Assembly: GCA_938023515.1 (NCBI GenBank)
Contig: CALJDR010000049.1
Location: forward strand, 24,820-88,819
Origin: an uncultured Flavobacteriales bacterium
GTDB taxonomy: Bacteria; Bacteroidota; Bacteroidia; Flavobacteriales; UBA1820
Length of the DNA stretch: 64,000 nucleotides
Direction of reading: 5' to 3'
The notes under the pieces are model-generated. The model ran no database searches. It was not told the DNA's origin and saw only the letters and a list, made by a program, of their open reading frames with translations. Position numbers and translations under genes: made by a program. This document shows positions 7,687 through 15,272 of this stretch, in pieces; position 1 is the stretch's first letter, and each line of letters opens with the position of its first letter.

Positions 7687-9012
7687 ATGAAAAACTTTTT
7701 TGAAACACTGGGCAATATCTGGAAGATAAAGGAACTCAGGGACCGGATACTCTTTACTTTGGGACTTCTGGCCGTCTATCGTTTCGGGTCTTTCGTGCCG
7801 CTGCCCGGGGTCGATGAGATGAAGTTGATGGGCCTTAGCGAGGCTACGGCCAACAACGGCTTGCTCGGGCTTCTGAACTCGTTTACTGGTGGTGCCTTCG
7901 CGCATGCAGCCATTCTCGGTCTCGGTGTGATGCCTTATATTTCGGCATCCATTGTAGTGCAGTTGATGGCGTTTGCTGTTCCGGCACTGCAAAAGTTGCA
8001 GAAAGACGGAGAAAGCGGACGTAAACAGCTTACTCAGATAACCCGTTGGCTGACCATTGCTATCGCGGCGGTTCAGGGATTCTCATATATCGTAGCAATA
8101 GACTCCCAGTATCATATTGTTGCTGATGGCATCAATATGGGGATGTTCTATGTAAGCTCGGTTGCCTTGCTGGTTACCGGTACGATGTTCACTATGTGGC
8201 TGGGCGAACGTATTACCGATAAAGGAGTAGGTAACGGTGTGTCCCTGATCATTACGATCGGTATCATTGCGCGCCTACCAATAGCGTTGGCACAGGAATT
8301 CACCAACAAGTTCACCGGAAACGGCGCGGGTGGTGTGATCATGTTGCTGGTAGAGATTATCCTGTGGCTTGCTGTGATCTTGTTTACGGTCATGCTGGTC
8401 AAAGGTGTTCGCAAAATCCCCGTACAGTATGCCAAAGCGGTCGCTGCTTCGGGACAAATGGGACGCCAAATGCCTGCTGGGAAACGCCAATATATTCCTT
8501 TGAAAGTGAATACGGCCGGTGTGATGCCGATCATCTTTGCACAGGCTATCATGTTCATTCCGGGGCTTATTGGAGGCGTTTTCAGCGATTCTGTTCGAAT
8601 GGCGTTCTCCGATATGTTCGGGTTGTGGTATAATGTGGTACTGGCGGTGCTGATCATCGCATTCACCTATCTTTATACCGCTATTGCGGTTAAAACCAAC
8701 GATATGGCCGATGATTTGAAACGCAACGGCGGTTTCATTCCCGGGGTTAAACCCGGAGGCCCGACGGCGGACCTGCTCGATAGGATCCTTTCGTTGCTCA
8801 CCCTTCCGGGAGCCATTGCGCTGGCCCTTATCGCAATTCTTCCTACCTTTGCTCGTTTGGCGGGAGTGGATACCCATTTCGCCTCGTTCTTTGGAGGAAC
8901 ATCGCTGTTGATTATGGTAGGTGTCGTGATAGATACCATTCAGCAGATCAATTCATATCTTCTCAACCGCCATTACGACGGACTGATGAAGACCGGTAAA
9001 ATTAAAAAGTAG
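7687..9012 (+). CDS. secY: Protein translocase subunit SecY
   Basis: SecY is the channel-forming subunit of the SecYEG translocon in the inner membrane. The 441-residue protein has about ten hydrophobic segments. It opens with a short amphipathic start (KNFFETLGNIWKIKELRDRI), the plug-side segment FGSFVPLPGVDEMKL, and the cytosolic loops around MGRQMPAGKRQYIPLKVNTAGV and NGGFIPGVKPGGPTADLL that bind ribosome and SecA. It follows rplO. No methionine aminopeptidase gene lies between it and infA. Confidence 0.98.
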   Translation: MKNFFETLGNIWKIKELRDRILFTLGLLAVYRFGSFVPLPGVDEMKLMGLSEATANNGLLGLLNSFTGGAFAHAAILGLGVMPYISASIVVQLMAFAVPALQKLQKDGESGRKQLTQITRWLTIAIAAVQGFSYIVAIDSQYHIVADGINMGMFYVSSVALLVTGTMFTMWLGERITDKGVGNGVSLIITIGIIARLPIALAQEFTNKFTGNGAGGVIMLLVEIILWLAVILFTVMLVKGVRKIPVQYAKAVAASGQMGRQMPAGKRQYIPLKVNTAGVMPIIFAQAIMFIPGLIGGVFSDSVRMAFSDMFGLWYNVVLAVLIIAFTYLYTAIAVKTNDMADDLKRNGGFIPGVKPGGPTADLLDRILSLLTLPGAIALALIAILPTFARLAGVDTHFASFFGGTSLLIMVGVVIDTIQQINSYLLNRHYDGLMKTGKIKK

Positions 9013-9022
9013 GTAAGCGAGT

Positions 9023-9238
9023 ATGTCGAAACAAACGGCTATCGAAGTCGAGGGGACTATTACAGAAGCTCTTTCCAATGCCATGTTCCGCGTAGAGTTG
9101 GACAACGGGCATGTGGTGATCGCTCACATATCGGGAAAGATGCGCATGCACTATATCAAGCTTCTTCCCGGCGACAGGGTGAAGTTGGAGATGTCCCCTT
9201 ACGATCTGACCAAAGCCCGCATTACTTACAGGTTTTAA
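9023..9238 (+). CDS. infA: Translation initiation factor IF-1
   Basis: IF-1 is a single OB-fold S1-type domain that occupies the 30S A site during initiation. The 71-residue protein has the signature EGTITEALSNAMFRVELDNG, HISGKMRMHYIKLLPGDRVK and SPYDLTKARITYRF. It lies 10 bases after secY. The 61-base gap that follows holds a small hairpin, GCTCTTAAAGAGC at 9266-9278, and then rpmJ. Confidence 0.97.
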   Translation: MSKQTAIEVEGTITEALSNAMFRVELDNGHVVIAHISGKMRMHYIKLLPGDRVKLEMSPYDLTKARITYRF

Positions 9239-9299
9239 TCCAATCCAAGCAGTATAACATATTTTGCTCTTAAAGAGCGATAAAAAATACACCAAAAAA

Positions 9300-9416
9300 A
9301 TGAAGGTAAGATCATCATTGAAGAAACGCAGCCCCGAATGCAAGATTGTCCGCAGAAAAGGCCGCTTGTACATCATTAACAAAAAGAACCCCAAGCTCAA
9401 ACAAAGGCAGGGATAA
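9300..9416 (+). CDS. rpmJ: 50S ribosomal protein L36, zinc-ligand-free form
   Basis: The frame ATG 9300 to TAA 9414-9416 encodes 38 residues, beginning MKVRSSLKKRSPECKIVRRK and ending NPKLKQRQG. Length, the MKVR start and the KQRQG end are diagnostic for L36. Of the usual Cys3His zinc ribbon only Cys14 remains; the other ligand positions are Ser, Asn or Leu. This is therefore the zinc-independent type known in Bacteroidetes. It is a normal neighbour between infA and rpsM. Confidence 0.95.
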   Translation: MKVRSSLKKRSPECKIVRRKGRLYIINKKNPKLKQRQG

Positions 9417-9444
9417 CTAATTAAAAACGATCATATAAAGTCTT

Positions 9445-9822
9445 ATGGCAAGAATTGCAGGGGTAGACTTACCAAAGAATAAAAGAGGGGTTATCGGCCT
9501 CACTTACATATTCGGAATAGGTAAGAGCAGAGCTCAGAAAATCCTGGCTGAGGCAGGGATAAGCGAAGACAAGAAAGTTAACGAATGGAACGACGACGAA
9601 CTTGCACTCATCCGCAAGGGGATATCCGATCACTATAAAGTGGAAGGCGAGCTTCGTTCGGAAGTACAGATGAGTATTAAACGTCTTATGGACATAGGTT
9701 GCTATCGCGGTATCCGCCATCGTAACGGCCTTCCGTTGCGCGGACAGCGTACCAAGAACAACTCCCGTACGCGTAAGGGCAAACGTAAGACAGTTGCAAA
9801 TAAGAAGAAAGCCACTAAATAA
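9445..9822 (+). CDS. rpsM: 30S ribosomal protein S13
   Basis: S13 in the 30S head contacts P-site tRNA and forms intersubunit bridges. The 125-residue protein opens MARIAGVDLPKNKRGVIGLT and contains IFGIGKSRAQKIL. It ends with the basic GLPLRGQRTKNNSRTRKGKR tail typical of the family. It begins the alpha-operon part, 28 bases after rpmJ and 9 before rpsK. Confidence 0.98.
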   Translation: MARIAGVDLPKNKRGVIGLTYIFGIGKSRAQKILAEAGISEDKKVNEWNDDELALIRKGISDHYKVEGELRSEVQMSIKRLMDIGCYRGIRHRNGLPLRGQRTKNNSRTRKGKRKTVANKKKATK

Positions 9823-9831
9823 TAAATAGAT

Positions 9832-10224
9832 ATGGCCAAAAATACGAAAGCAAGCACCAAGAAACGCAAAGTGGCTGTTGAGCCCGTGGGAGAGGCTCAC
9901 GTATGCGCTTCGTTCAACAACCTGATCGTGACCCTTACCAATAAAGCCGGACAGGTTATATCCTGGTCTTCGGCTGGTAAAATGGGTTTTAAAGGTTCAA
10001 AGAAGAACACTCCTTATGCGGCTCAGACTGCTGCTGAAGACGCGGCAAAAGTCGCTTTGGATGCCGGACTGAGGAAAGTGAAAGTGTATGTGAAAGGACC
10101 GGGCAACGGACGTGAATCTGCCATCCGTACGATCCATACCTCGGGAATCGAAGTAACCGAAATCATTGACGTTACTCCTTTGCCCCATAATGGTTGCCGT
10201 CCTCCCAAACGCAGAAGAGTATAA
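9832..10224 (+). CDS. rpsK: 30S ribosomal protein S11
   Basis: S11 lines the platform and E site of the 30S subunit. The 130-residue protein contains HVCASFNNLIVTLTNKAGQV, SSAGKMGFKGSKKNTPYAAQ and the C-terminal DVTPLPHNGCRPPKRRRV, which is strongly conserved. It is followed 38 bases later by rpsD. Confidence 0.98.
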   Translation: MAKNTKASTKKRKVAVEPVGEAHVCASFNNLIVTLTNKAGQVISWSSAGKMGFKGSKKNTPYAAQTAAEDAAKVALDAGLRKVKVYVKGPGNGRESAIRTIHTSGIEVTEIIDVTPLPHNGCRPPKRRRV

Positions 10225-10262
10225 AAGAGTAGTATAATTAATACCAAAAGGTAACACAGAAA

Positions 10263-10865
10263 ATGGCAAAATATATAGGTCCAAAAACTAAGATTGCACG
10301 TAAGTTTGGCGAGGCCATTTACGGAGAAGATCGTTCGTTTGAAAAACGCAACTATCCTCCCGGACAGCATGGTATGGCCCGTCGCCGTGCAAAACGCTCA
10401 GAATATGCTACTCAGTTGCAGGAGAAACAAAAGGCAAAGTATACGTACGGCATTCTGGAAAGGCAGTTCCACAATATTTTCGAAAAGGCTCAGCGCGCCA
10501 GTGGAATTACTGGTGAGATACTGCTCCAGCTTTGTGAATCCCGCCTGGACAATGTAGTATACCGTTTGGGGATCGCTCCCACCCGGGCTGCTGCACGCCA
10601 GTTGGTAGGGCACCGGCACATCACTGTAAACGGAGAGGTGGTCAACATTCCTTCGTATTGCCTCAAAGCAGGAGACAAAGTAGCTGTCCGCGAGAAATCC
10701 AAATCGCTGGAAGCTGTCGCCGCTTCGCTCGCCGCCCGCAAATCCTATGATTGGCTCCAGTGGAATGACGAAACCAAAGAGGGCACGTTCGTAGCCATTC
10801 CGGATCGCGTTCAGATCCCGGAAAATATCAAGGAGCAGCTTATCGTCGAGTTGTATTCTAAGTAA
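10263..10865 (+). CDS. rpsD: 30S ribosomal protein S4
   Basis: S4 nucleates 16S 5'-domain assembly and, in E. coli, represses the alpha operon. The 200-residue protein has MAKYIGPKTKIARKFGEAIY, then YPPGQHGMARRRAKRSEYATQL. The S4 RNA-binding domain follows (ESRLDNVVYRLGIAPTRAAA, LVGHRHITVNGEVVNIPSY). No zinc-binding CxxC is seen at the N terminus. It precedes rpoA by 28 bases. Confidence 0.98.
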   Translation: MAKYIGPKTKIARKFGEAIYGEDRSFEKRNYPPGQHGMARRRAKRSEYATQLQEKQKAKYTYGILERQFHNIFEKAQRASGITGEILLQLCESRLDNVVYRLGIAPTRAAARQLVGHRHITVNGEVVNIPSYCLKAGDKVAVREKSKSLEAVAASLAARKSYDWLQWNDETKEGTFVAIPDRVQIPENIKEQLIVELYSK

Positions 10866-10893
10866 TACCGATTTTTTAACGAAAAAAAATTCT

Positions 10894-11886
10894 ATGGCAA
10901 TTCTAAACTTTCAGAAGCCCGACAAGGTGGTGATGATCCACTCCCAGGACAACGAAGGTCGGTTCGAGTTCCGTCCTCTGGAACAGGGGTACGGATTGAC
11001 CATAGGCAACGCCCTGAGGAGAGTTCTCCTCTCTTCGCTCGAGGGCTTTGCCATTACCGGCATTCGAATAGAGGGAGTAGAGCACGAGTTCACCACTATA
11101 CCCGGTGTGGTGGAAGACGTGACCGAGATTATCCTCAATCTCAAGCAGGTGCGTTTCCGCCGTCAGGTGGAAGATACCGAAACGGAAAACGTAAGCGTTT
11201 CCATTACCGGAACCGATAAGATTACGGCCGGTGATTTCCAGCGCTTTATTTCCGGTTTCCAGGTACTCAACCCCGAACTGGTAATCTGCACGATGGAGCC
11301 TACAGTGCGTTTCAACATGGATTTCACCATCGAGAAAGGCCGTGGTTTCGTCCCGGCAGAGGAAAATAAGAAGCAGGGCGTCCCGATGAACACCATAGCG
11401 ATCGATGCGATCTACACTCCGATAAAGAATGTACAGTATGCTGTCGAGAACTATCGCGTCGAGCAAAAGACCGACTACGAGAAACTGGTGTTGGAGATAA
11501 AGACCGACGGGTCTATTTCTCCGAAGGATGCTCTTACCGAGGCCAGCAAAATATTGATCCATCATTTCATGCTGTTCTCCGACGAGCGCATCACCCTGGA
11601 ATCCGATGATATTGCCAAGAGTGAGAATTACGACGAAGAGTCGCTCCACATGCGTCAGTTACTCAAGACCAAGCTGGTCGACCTCGACCTGTCGGTTCGT
11701 GCGTTAAACTGCCTGAAAGCCGCCGAAGTGGAAACTTTGGGCGAACTGGTGGCCTACAACAAATCGGACCTAATGAAATTCCGCAATTTCGGGAAGAAAT
11801 CCCTGACCGAATTGGAGGAATTGGTGGCCAACAAGGGGCTTCAGTTCGGTATGGACCTCACTAAGTATAAACTGGATAAAGAATAA
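10894..11886 (+). CDS. rpoA: DNA-directed RNA polymerase subunit alpha
   Basis: The alpha subunit dimerises to start RNA polymerase assembly; its C-terminal domain binds UP elements and activators. The 330-residue protein shows the N-domain core NEGRFEFRPLEQGYGLTIGN, then ALRRVLLSSLEGFAITGIRI. The C-terminal HhH domain is LDLSVRALNCLKAAEVETLG and FRNFGKKSLTELEELV. Length is normal. It lies between rpsD and rplQ in the alpha operon. Confidence 0.98.
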   Translation: MAILNFQKPDKVVMIHSQDNEGRFEFRPLEQGYGLTIGNALRRVLLSSLEGFAITGIRIEGVEHEFTTIPGVVEDVTEIILNLKQVRFRRQVEDTETENVSVSITGTDKITAGDFQRFISGFQVLNPELVICTMEPTVRFNMDFTIEKGRGFVPAEENKKQGVPMNTIAIDAIYTPIKNVQYAVENYRVEQKTDYEKLVLEIKTDGSISPKDALTEASKILIHHFMLFSDERITLESDDIAKSENYDEESLHMRQLLKTKLVDLDLSVRALNCLKAAEVETLGELVAYNKSDLMKFRNFGKKSLTELEELVANKGLQFGMDLTKYKLDKE

Positions 11887-11924
11887 CAAATACGTAGAGC
11901 CCTAAAAGCTTGTCATTTACATAA

Positions 11925-12509
11925 ATGAGACACGGAAAAAAAATAAACCACCTTGGCCGCACATCAGCCCACCGCAAGGCGCTGATGGCCAACATGGCAT
12001 GCTCTCTGATCGAGCATAAAAGGATCAATACCACGCTGGCAAAAGCCCGCGAGCTCCGCAAGTATATCGAACCGCTGATCACCAAAGGCAAAAAAGATGA
12101 AACGCACTCCCGCCGTATGGTATTCTCGTACCTGCAAAACAAGGATGCTGTGAAAGCGCTTTTCGGTGAGATAGCCACTAAAGTAGGCGACCGTCCCGGA
12201 GGCTATACCCGTATCATCAAACTCGGGAACCGTCTGGGTGACGCTGCCGAGATGTGCATGATCGAGTTGGTGGATTTCAACACCATCTATTCTGCCAACG
12301 GAAAAGCCGAAGCAGCTGCCGCTAAGAAGCCCCGCACGCGTCGTGCCGGTAAGAAAAAAGCTGAGGATACCGTGGAGGAACCCGTAGCAGAGCAGGCCGT
12401 AGAGGCCGAGGTTAAAGCAGAGGAAAAAGCCGCCGAACCGAAGGCCGCTAAAAAGCCTGCTGCCAAGAAGCCCGCTGCTAAGAAAGACGAAAAGGAAGAG
12501 GAAAAATAA
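11925..12509 (+). CDS. rplQ: 50S ribosomal protein L17 with long Ala/Lys/Glu tail
   Basis: The first roughly 125 residues are normal L17: MRHGKKINHLGRTSAHRKAL, TLAKARELRKYIEPLITKG, GDRPGGYTRIIKLGNRLGDA. Residues about 127-194 are a low-complexity tail of Ala, Lys and Glu with KKPAAKKPAAKK repeats, making the protein 194 residues against about 117-130 in most bacteria. Such tails occur in Bacteroidetes L17; the role is unknown. It is the last gene of the superoperon and is followed by a strong terminator. Confidence 0.97.
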   Translation: MRHGKKINHLGRTSAHRKALMANMACSLIEHKRINTTLAKARELRKYIEPLITKGKKDETHSRRMVFSYLQNKDAVKALFGEIATKVGDRPGGYTRIIKLGNRLGDAAEMCMIELVDFNTIYSANGKAEAAAAKKPRTRRAGKKKAEDTVEEPVAEQAVEAEVKAEEKAAEPKAAKKPAAKKPAAKKDEKEEEK

Positions 12510-12551
12510 GCCTTGGAACAATTCGTTCGGCACCAAAAAACGAAAGAACAT

Positions 12552-12607
12552 CGTTTTTGAATATTCAAAAACGGATAAGCTACTTGTTTGCTTATCCGTT
12601 TTTTTTG
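12552..12607 (+). terminator. Rho-independent terminator of the ribosomal operon, with an overlapping second hairpin
   Basis: The terminator stem ACGGATAAGC (12571-12580) pairs with GCTTATCCGT (12590-12599) around a TACTTGTTT loop, and is followed by eight Ts (12599-12606). A separate perfect palindrome, CGTTTTTGAATATTCAAAAACG split across 12552-12573, shares its last bases with the terminator stem, so the two hairpins cannot both be complete. Confidence 0.9.
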
Positions 12608-12652
12608 GGACATACATTTAAGAATATGCGTGTAAATGTGCTGTAATCGGCG

Positions 12653-12660
12653 TACATTTG
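12653..12660 (+). promoter_or_regulatory. Bacteroidetes -7 element for carA
   Basis: TACATTTG matches TAnnTTTG and lies 25 bases before the carA ATG at 12685. No clear TTTG -33 element is present. It falls within the upstream extension of the carA frame, so the TTG there is promoter rather than a start codon. Confidence 0.65.
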
Positions 12661-12684
12661 CATACGGAAAAAACACAAGGAAAC

Positions 12685-13785
12685 ATGAAATTTCAGGATA
12701 AGAAAGATGCCGTCCTGCTGCTGGAAGACGGGACCCTGTTTTGGGGAAAATCGATTGGCGTGGAAGGAACCGCTTCCGGAGAACTCTGCTTCAATACCGG
12801 TATGACAGGATATCAGGAGATATTTACAGACCCTTCGTACTTTGGTCAGTTGATGGTGACTACCAATGCCCATATCGGGAACTACGGGGTGAACAGCGAT
12901 GAAGTGGAATCCGACGGGATGAAGATCGCCGGGCTGGTGTGCCGTAATTTCAATTTCTCCCCTTCCCGGGTGGATTCGGACGGTTCGCTGGAAGACTACT
13001 TTAAGCAACAGAACAAATTAGCGATCACCGATGTCGATACGCGTGCGGTGGTGAGCTATATCCGCAGTAAAGGGGCCATGAATGCTGTTATATCCACGCA
13101 TACGGAGGATATGGATGCCCTGAAGAAGATATTGGCTGAAACGCCCAATATGAAAGGGCTGGAACTGGCCTCCAAAGTATCCACGAAAGAGCCTTATTTC
13201 GTAGGCGATCCGGAGGCTCCGGTAAAGATCGCGGCCCTCGACTTGGGGATTAAGAAGAATATCCTGCGCAATCTGGCAAGCCGCGGATGCTATATCAAAG
13301 TATTTCCGTACGATACGCCGCTGGCGGAACTGAAAAAATGGAACCCGGACGGGTATTTCCTGTCGAACGGCCCCGGCGACCCGGAACCTTTGAAAGGCGT
13401 ACAGGAAGTGGCCCGGCAGATCATCGAAGAAAACCTTCCCCTTTTCGGGATATGCCTCGGACACCAGATCATCGCTTTATCACAGGGAATAGAGACTTAC
13501 AAGATGCATAACGGGCACCGGGGGATCAACCATCCGGTGATGAACCTTGAAACGAGCAAAGGGGAGATCACTTCCCAAAACCACGGCTTCGTCGTAAACC
13601 GCGACCAAGCCGAAGCGTCTGATAAGATCGAGATCACGCATGAACACCTGAACGACCATACGGTAGCCGGAATACGCTTGAAAGGCAAAAAATGCTTTTC
13701 GGTACAGTATCACCCGGAGGCAGGCCCCGGGCCGCACGACGCTTCCTACCTTTTCGATCAGTTCATCGCGATGATAAAAGGCTGA
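12685..13785 (+). CDS. carA: Carbamoyl-phosphate synthase small subunit
   Basis: CarA is the glutaminase subunit that passes ammonia to CarB for carbamoyl phosphate, used in pyrimidine and arginine synthesis. The N domain (residues 1 to about 150) has the family start ALLL-type strand VLLLEDGTLFWGKSIGVEG and FNTGMTGYQEIFTDPSY. The class I glutamine amidotransferase domain has the nucleophile Cys257 in GICLGHQ and the His/Glu of VQYHPEAGPGPHD. The ATG at 12685 (366 residues) is preferred over the TTG at 12658. No carB is adjacent; a HAD phosphatase follows 1 base later. Confidence 0.96.
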   Translation: MKFQDKKDAVLLLEDGTLFWGKSIGVEGTASGELCFNTGMTGYQEIFTDPSYFGQLMVTTNAHIGNYGVNSDEVESDGMKIAGLVCRNFNFSPSRVDSDGSLEDYFKQQNKLAITDVDTRAVVSYIRSKGAMNAVISTHTEDMDALKKILAETPNMKGLELASKVSTKEPYFVGDPEAPVKIAALDLGIKKNILRNLASRGCYIKVFPYDTPLAELKKWNPDGYFLSNGPGDPEPLKGVQEVARQIIEENLPLFGICLGHQIIALSQGIETYKMHNGHRGINHPVMNLETSKGEITSQNHGFVVNRDQAEASDKIEITHEHLNDHTVAGIRLKGKKCFSVQYHPEAGPGPHDASYLFDQFIAMIKG

Positions 13786-13786
13786 C

Positions 13787-14434
13787 ATGGTAAAGGCCGT
13801 CATATTCGATATGGACGGAGTGCTGATAGACTCCGAACCATCGTGGCGGCAGGCCATGACCGAGGTTTTCACCCAAGCCGGAATTCCTTATAGCGAGCAG
13901 GAAGCTGCCAAGACGCAGGGGGTACGGATCGGGGATATTGTCCGTCAGGTAAGCAGCCAGCATCCGGCTGTAGATTGGTCGGCCGAGGGGCTCGACAAGG
14001 CCATCCGAGACCGGGTAAGCGAGTTGGTATTGGCTCACGGCCGGATAATGCCGGGGATCGGTCGGATACTCGATTTCGCCAACCGAAAGGGCTTGAAGCT
14101 TGGGCTGGCTACGTCGACACCCCGGGAAGTGGCCGGTAATTTTATCCGCCGCATCGGGATAGGAAACAAGTTGGAGGTCGTATGCACCGGGGATGAAGTC
14201 CGGTATGGGAAACCCCACCCGGAGATTTACCTGCTTTGTGCATCTCTGCTGGGTGTAGAACCACAGGAATGCTTGGTATTCGAGGATTCTGTCAGTGGGG
14301 TCTTAGCAGCCAAGGCGGCCCGATGCAAATGTATCGCCGTCCCTGAACCGGCGATGTTCGACGATCCGCGCTACGGAATAGCCGATCTGAAATTGCATAG
14401 TCTGGAAGAATTTGAAGATAAAATGGCGCTGTAA
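13787..14434 (+). CDS. HAD-superfamily sugar-phosphate phosphatase
   Basis: This is a 215-residue HAD hydrolase of the beta-phosphoglucomutase/phosphatase type. Motif I is FDMDGVLIDSE with nucleophile Asp8 and acid/base Asp10, motif II is Ser110 in LATSTPRE, motif III is Lys142 in YGKPHPEIY, and motif IV is Glu166-Asp167 in VFEDSVSG. A helical cap domain lies between motifs I and II. The closest named relatives are the 2-deoxyglucose-6-phosphatase and beta-PGM groups; the substrate cannot be read. It starts 1 base after carA and so is probably co-transcribed, which does not prove a shared pathway. Confidence 0.88.
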   Translation: MVKAVIFDMDGVLIDSEPSWRQAMTEVFTQAGIPYSEQEAAKTQGVRIGDIVRQVSSQHPAVDWSAEGLDKAIRDRVSELVLAHGRIMPGIGRILDFANRKGLKLGLATSTPREVAGNFIRRIGIGNKLEVVCTGDEVRYGKPHPEIYLLCASLLGVEPQECLVFEDSVSGVLAAKAARCKCIAVPEPAMFDDPRYGIADLKLHSLEEFEDKMAL

Positions 14435-14451
14435 GTACAGCGCCATTTTTT
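14419..14451. terminator. Bidirectional terminator between the HAD gene and batE
   Basis: AAAATGGCGCTGT and ACAGCGCCATTTTTT form a long stem with an AAGT loop, with a T-run on the plus strand and AAAA on its left flank giving a T-run on the minus strand. The stem includes the HAD gene stop codon (14432-14434). It can end both converging transcripts. Confidence 0.88.
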
Positions 14452-14473
14452 ATCGGGGAAAATTTGGAACAAT

Positions 14474-15265
14474 TTATATTTTTTCGGCGGTATCGGAGGG
14501 TATCCAACCGATCTTTCCATCGGCCAGGCGGATCTTGGTCCATTTGTTCAGGGTTTCTTCTACCCGTACTTTAGTCCCTTCGTGGATGGAGAAGGCATCG
14601 CCCCCCGAAAGGCTCGGTTCGCTCTTGGCTGTGACATTGGAAGCAGTCACAATGGAATAAGGATTTTCTTTTATCTGGCTTTCTTCATGCTTTTGAAGGC
14701 TGTAGCAGGCAATTCCCAGCAGCAGACTGAGGATAAATCCGTAAAAAGCCCACCGTTTGGCAGACGTACGAAAACTGTACAGGAACAGGCCAAACAGGAT
14801 AAGTGCCCCCCATGCAAAGATAATAGCTCCGATACTCCAGGCCCCGATGGACAAGGAGCCCCCGATACTGTTTATTACCCGGTCGGACATCGATTCCCCA
14901 AGGGGGATAATGTTATCCGCCGTCAGGCTGCGGGCGATACTTAGGTTGTGTTGAATCTCATTGTCCGACGGAGCGAGCAGAACGGCTCGTTCATAAGCCA
15001 GAATGGTAGGTGCAATGTATCCCAGGCGGTAATATGCGTTGCCCAGATTGTTGTACAGTTCTGCCGATTTGTACCCTATTCTTAGTAACGAGTCGTATTT
15101 TTCGGCAGCCTGTTTAAAATTCGAATTCTGGTAGTCTTCGTTGGCCTGTTGGAACAGTGCCGTAGGGGTCTGTCCGAAAGCGGCGGTCGGCGCAACGCCT
15201 ATGGCGATTATCGACAGGCAGAAAAGAAAAAAGGGCCGACGAATATTCTGGATCGTATTTTTCAT
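14474..15265 (-). CDS. batE: BatE-like protein: TPR plus SH3 domain, membrane-anchored
   Basis: The 263-residue protein has an N-terminal signal segment (FFLFCLSIIAIGVAPTAAFG). TPR repeats at about residues 32-105 include YQNSNFKQAAEKYDSLLRIG and LYNNLGNAYYRLGYIAPTIL. Two membrane segments follow at about 135-195, and a C-terminal SH3-like domain with VTASNVTAKSEPSLSGGDAF and GWIPSDTAEKI. This is the architecture of BatE, the last gene of the Bacteroides aerotolerance cluster. It starts 7 bases after batD and is followed by the terminator near 14435. Its molecular role is not established. Confidence 0.85.
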   Translation of the reverse strand: MKNTIQNIRRPFFLFCLSIIAIGVAPTAAFGQTPTALFQQANEDYQNSNFKQAAEKYDSLLRIGYKSAELYNNLGNAYYRLGYIAPTILAYERAVLLAPSDNEIQHNLSIARSLTADNIIPLGESMSDRVINSIGGSLSIGAWSIGAIIFAWGALILFGLFLYSFRTSAKRWAFYGFILSLLLGIACYSLQKHEESQIKENPYSIVTASNVTAKSEPSLSGGDAFSIHEGTKVRVEETLNKWTKIRLADGKIGWIPSDTAEKI

Positions 15266-15272
15266 GGTCTCT

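Noticed and set aside
12658..12684. Upstream TTG start for carA
   Set aside because: The TTG is part of the TACATTTG -7 element, and the added residues are not found in the family.
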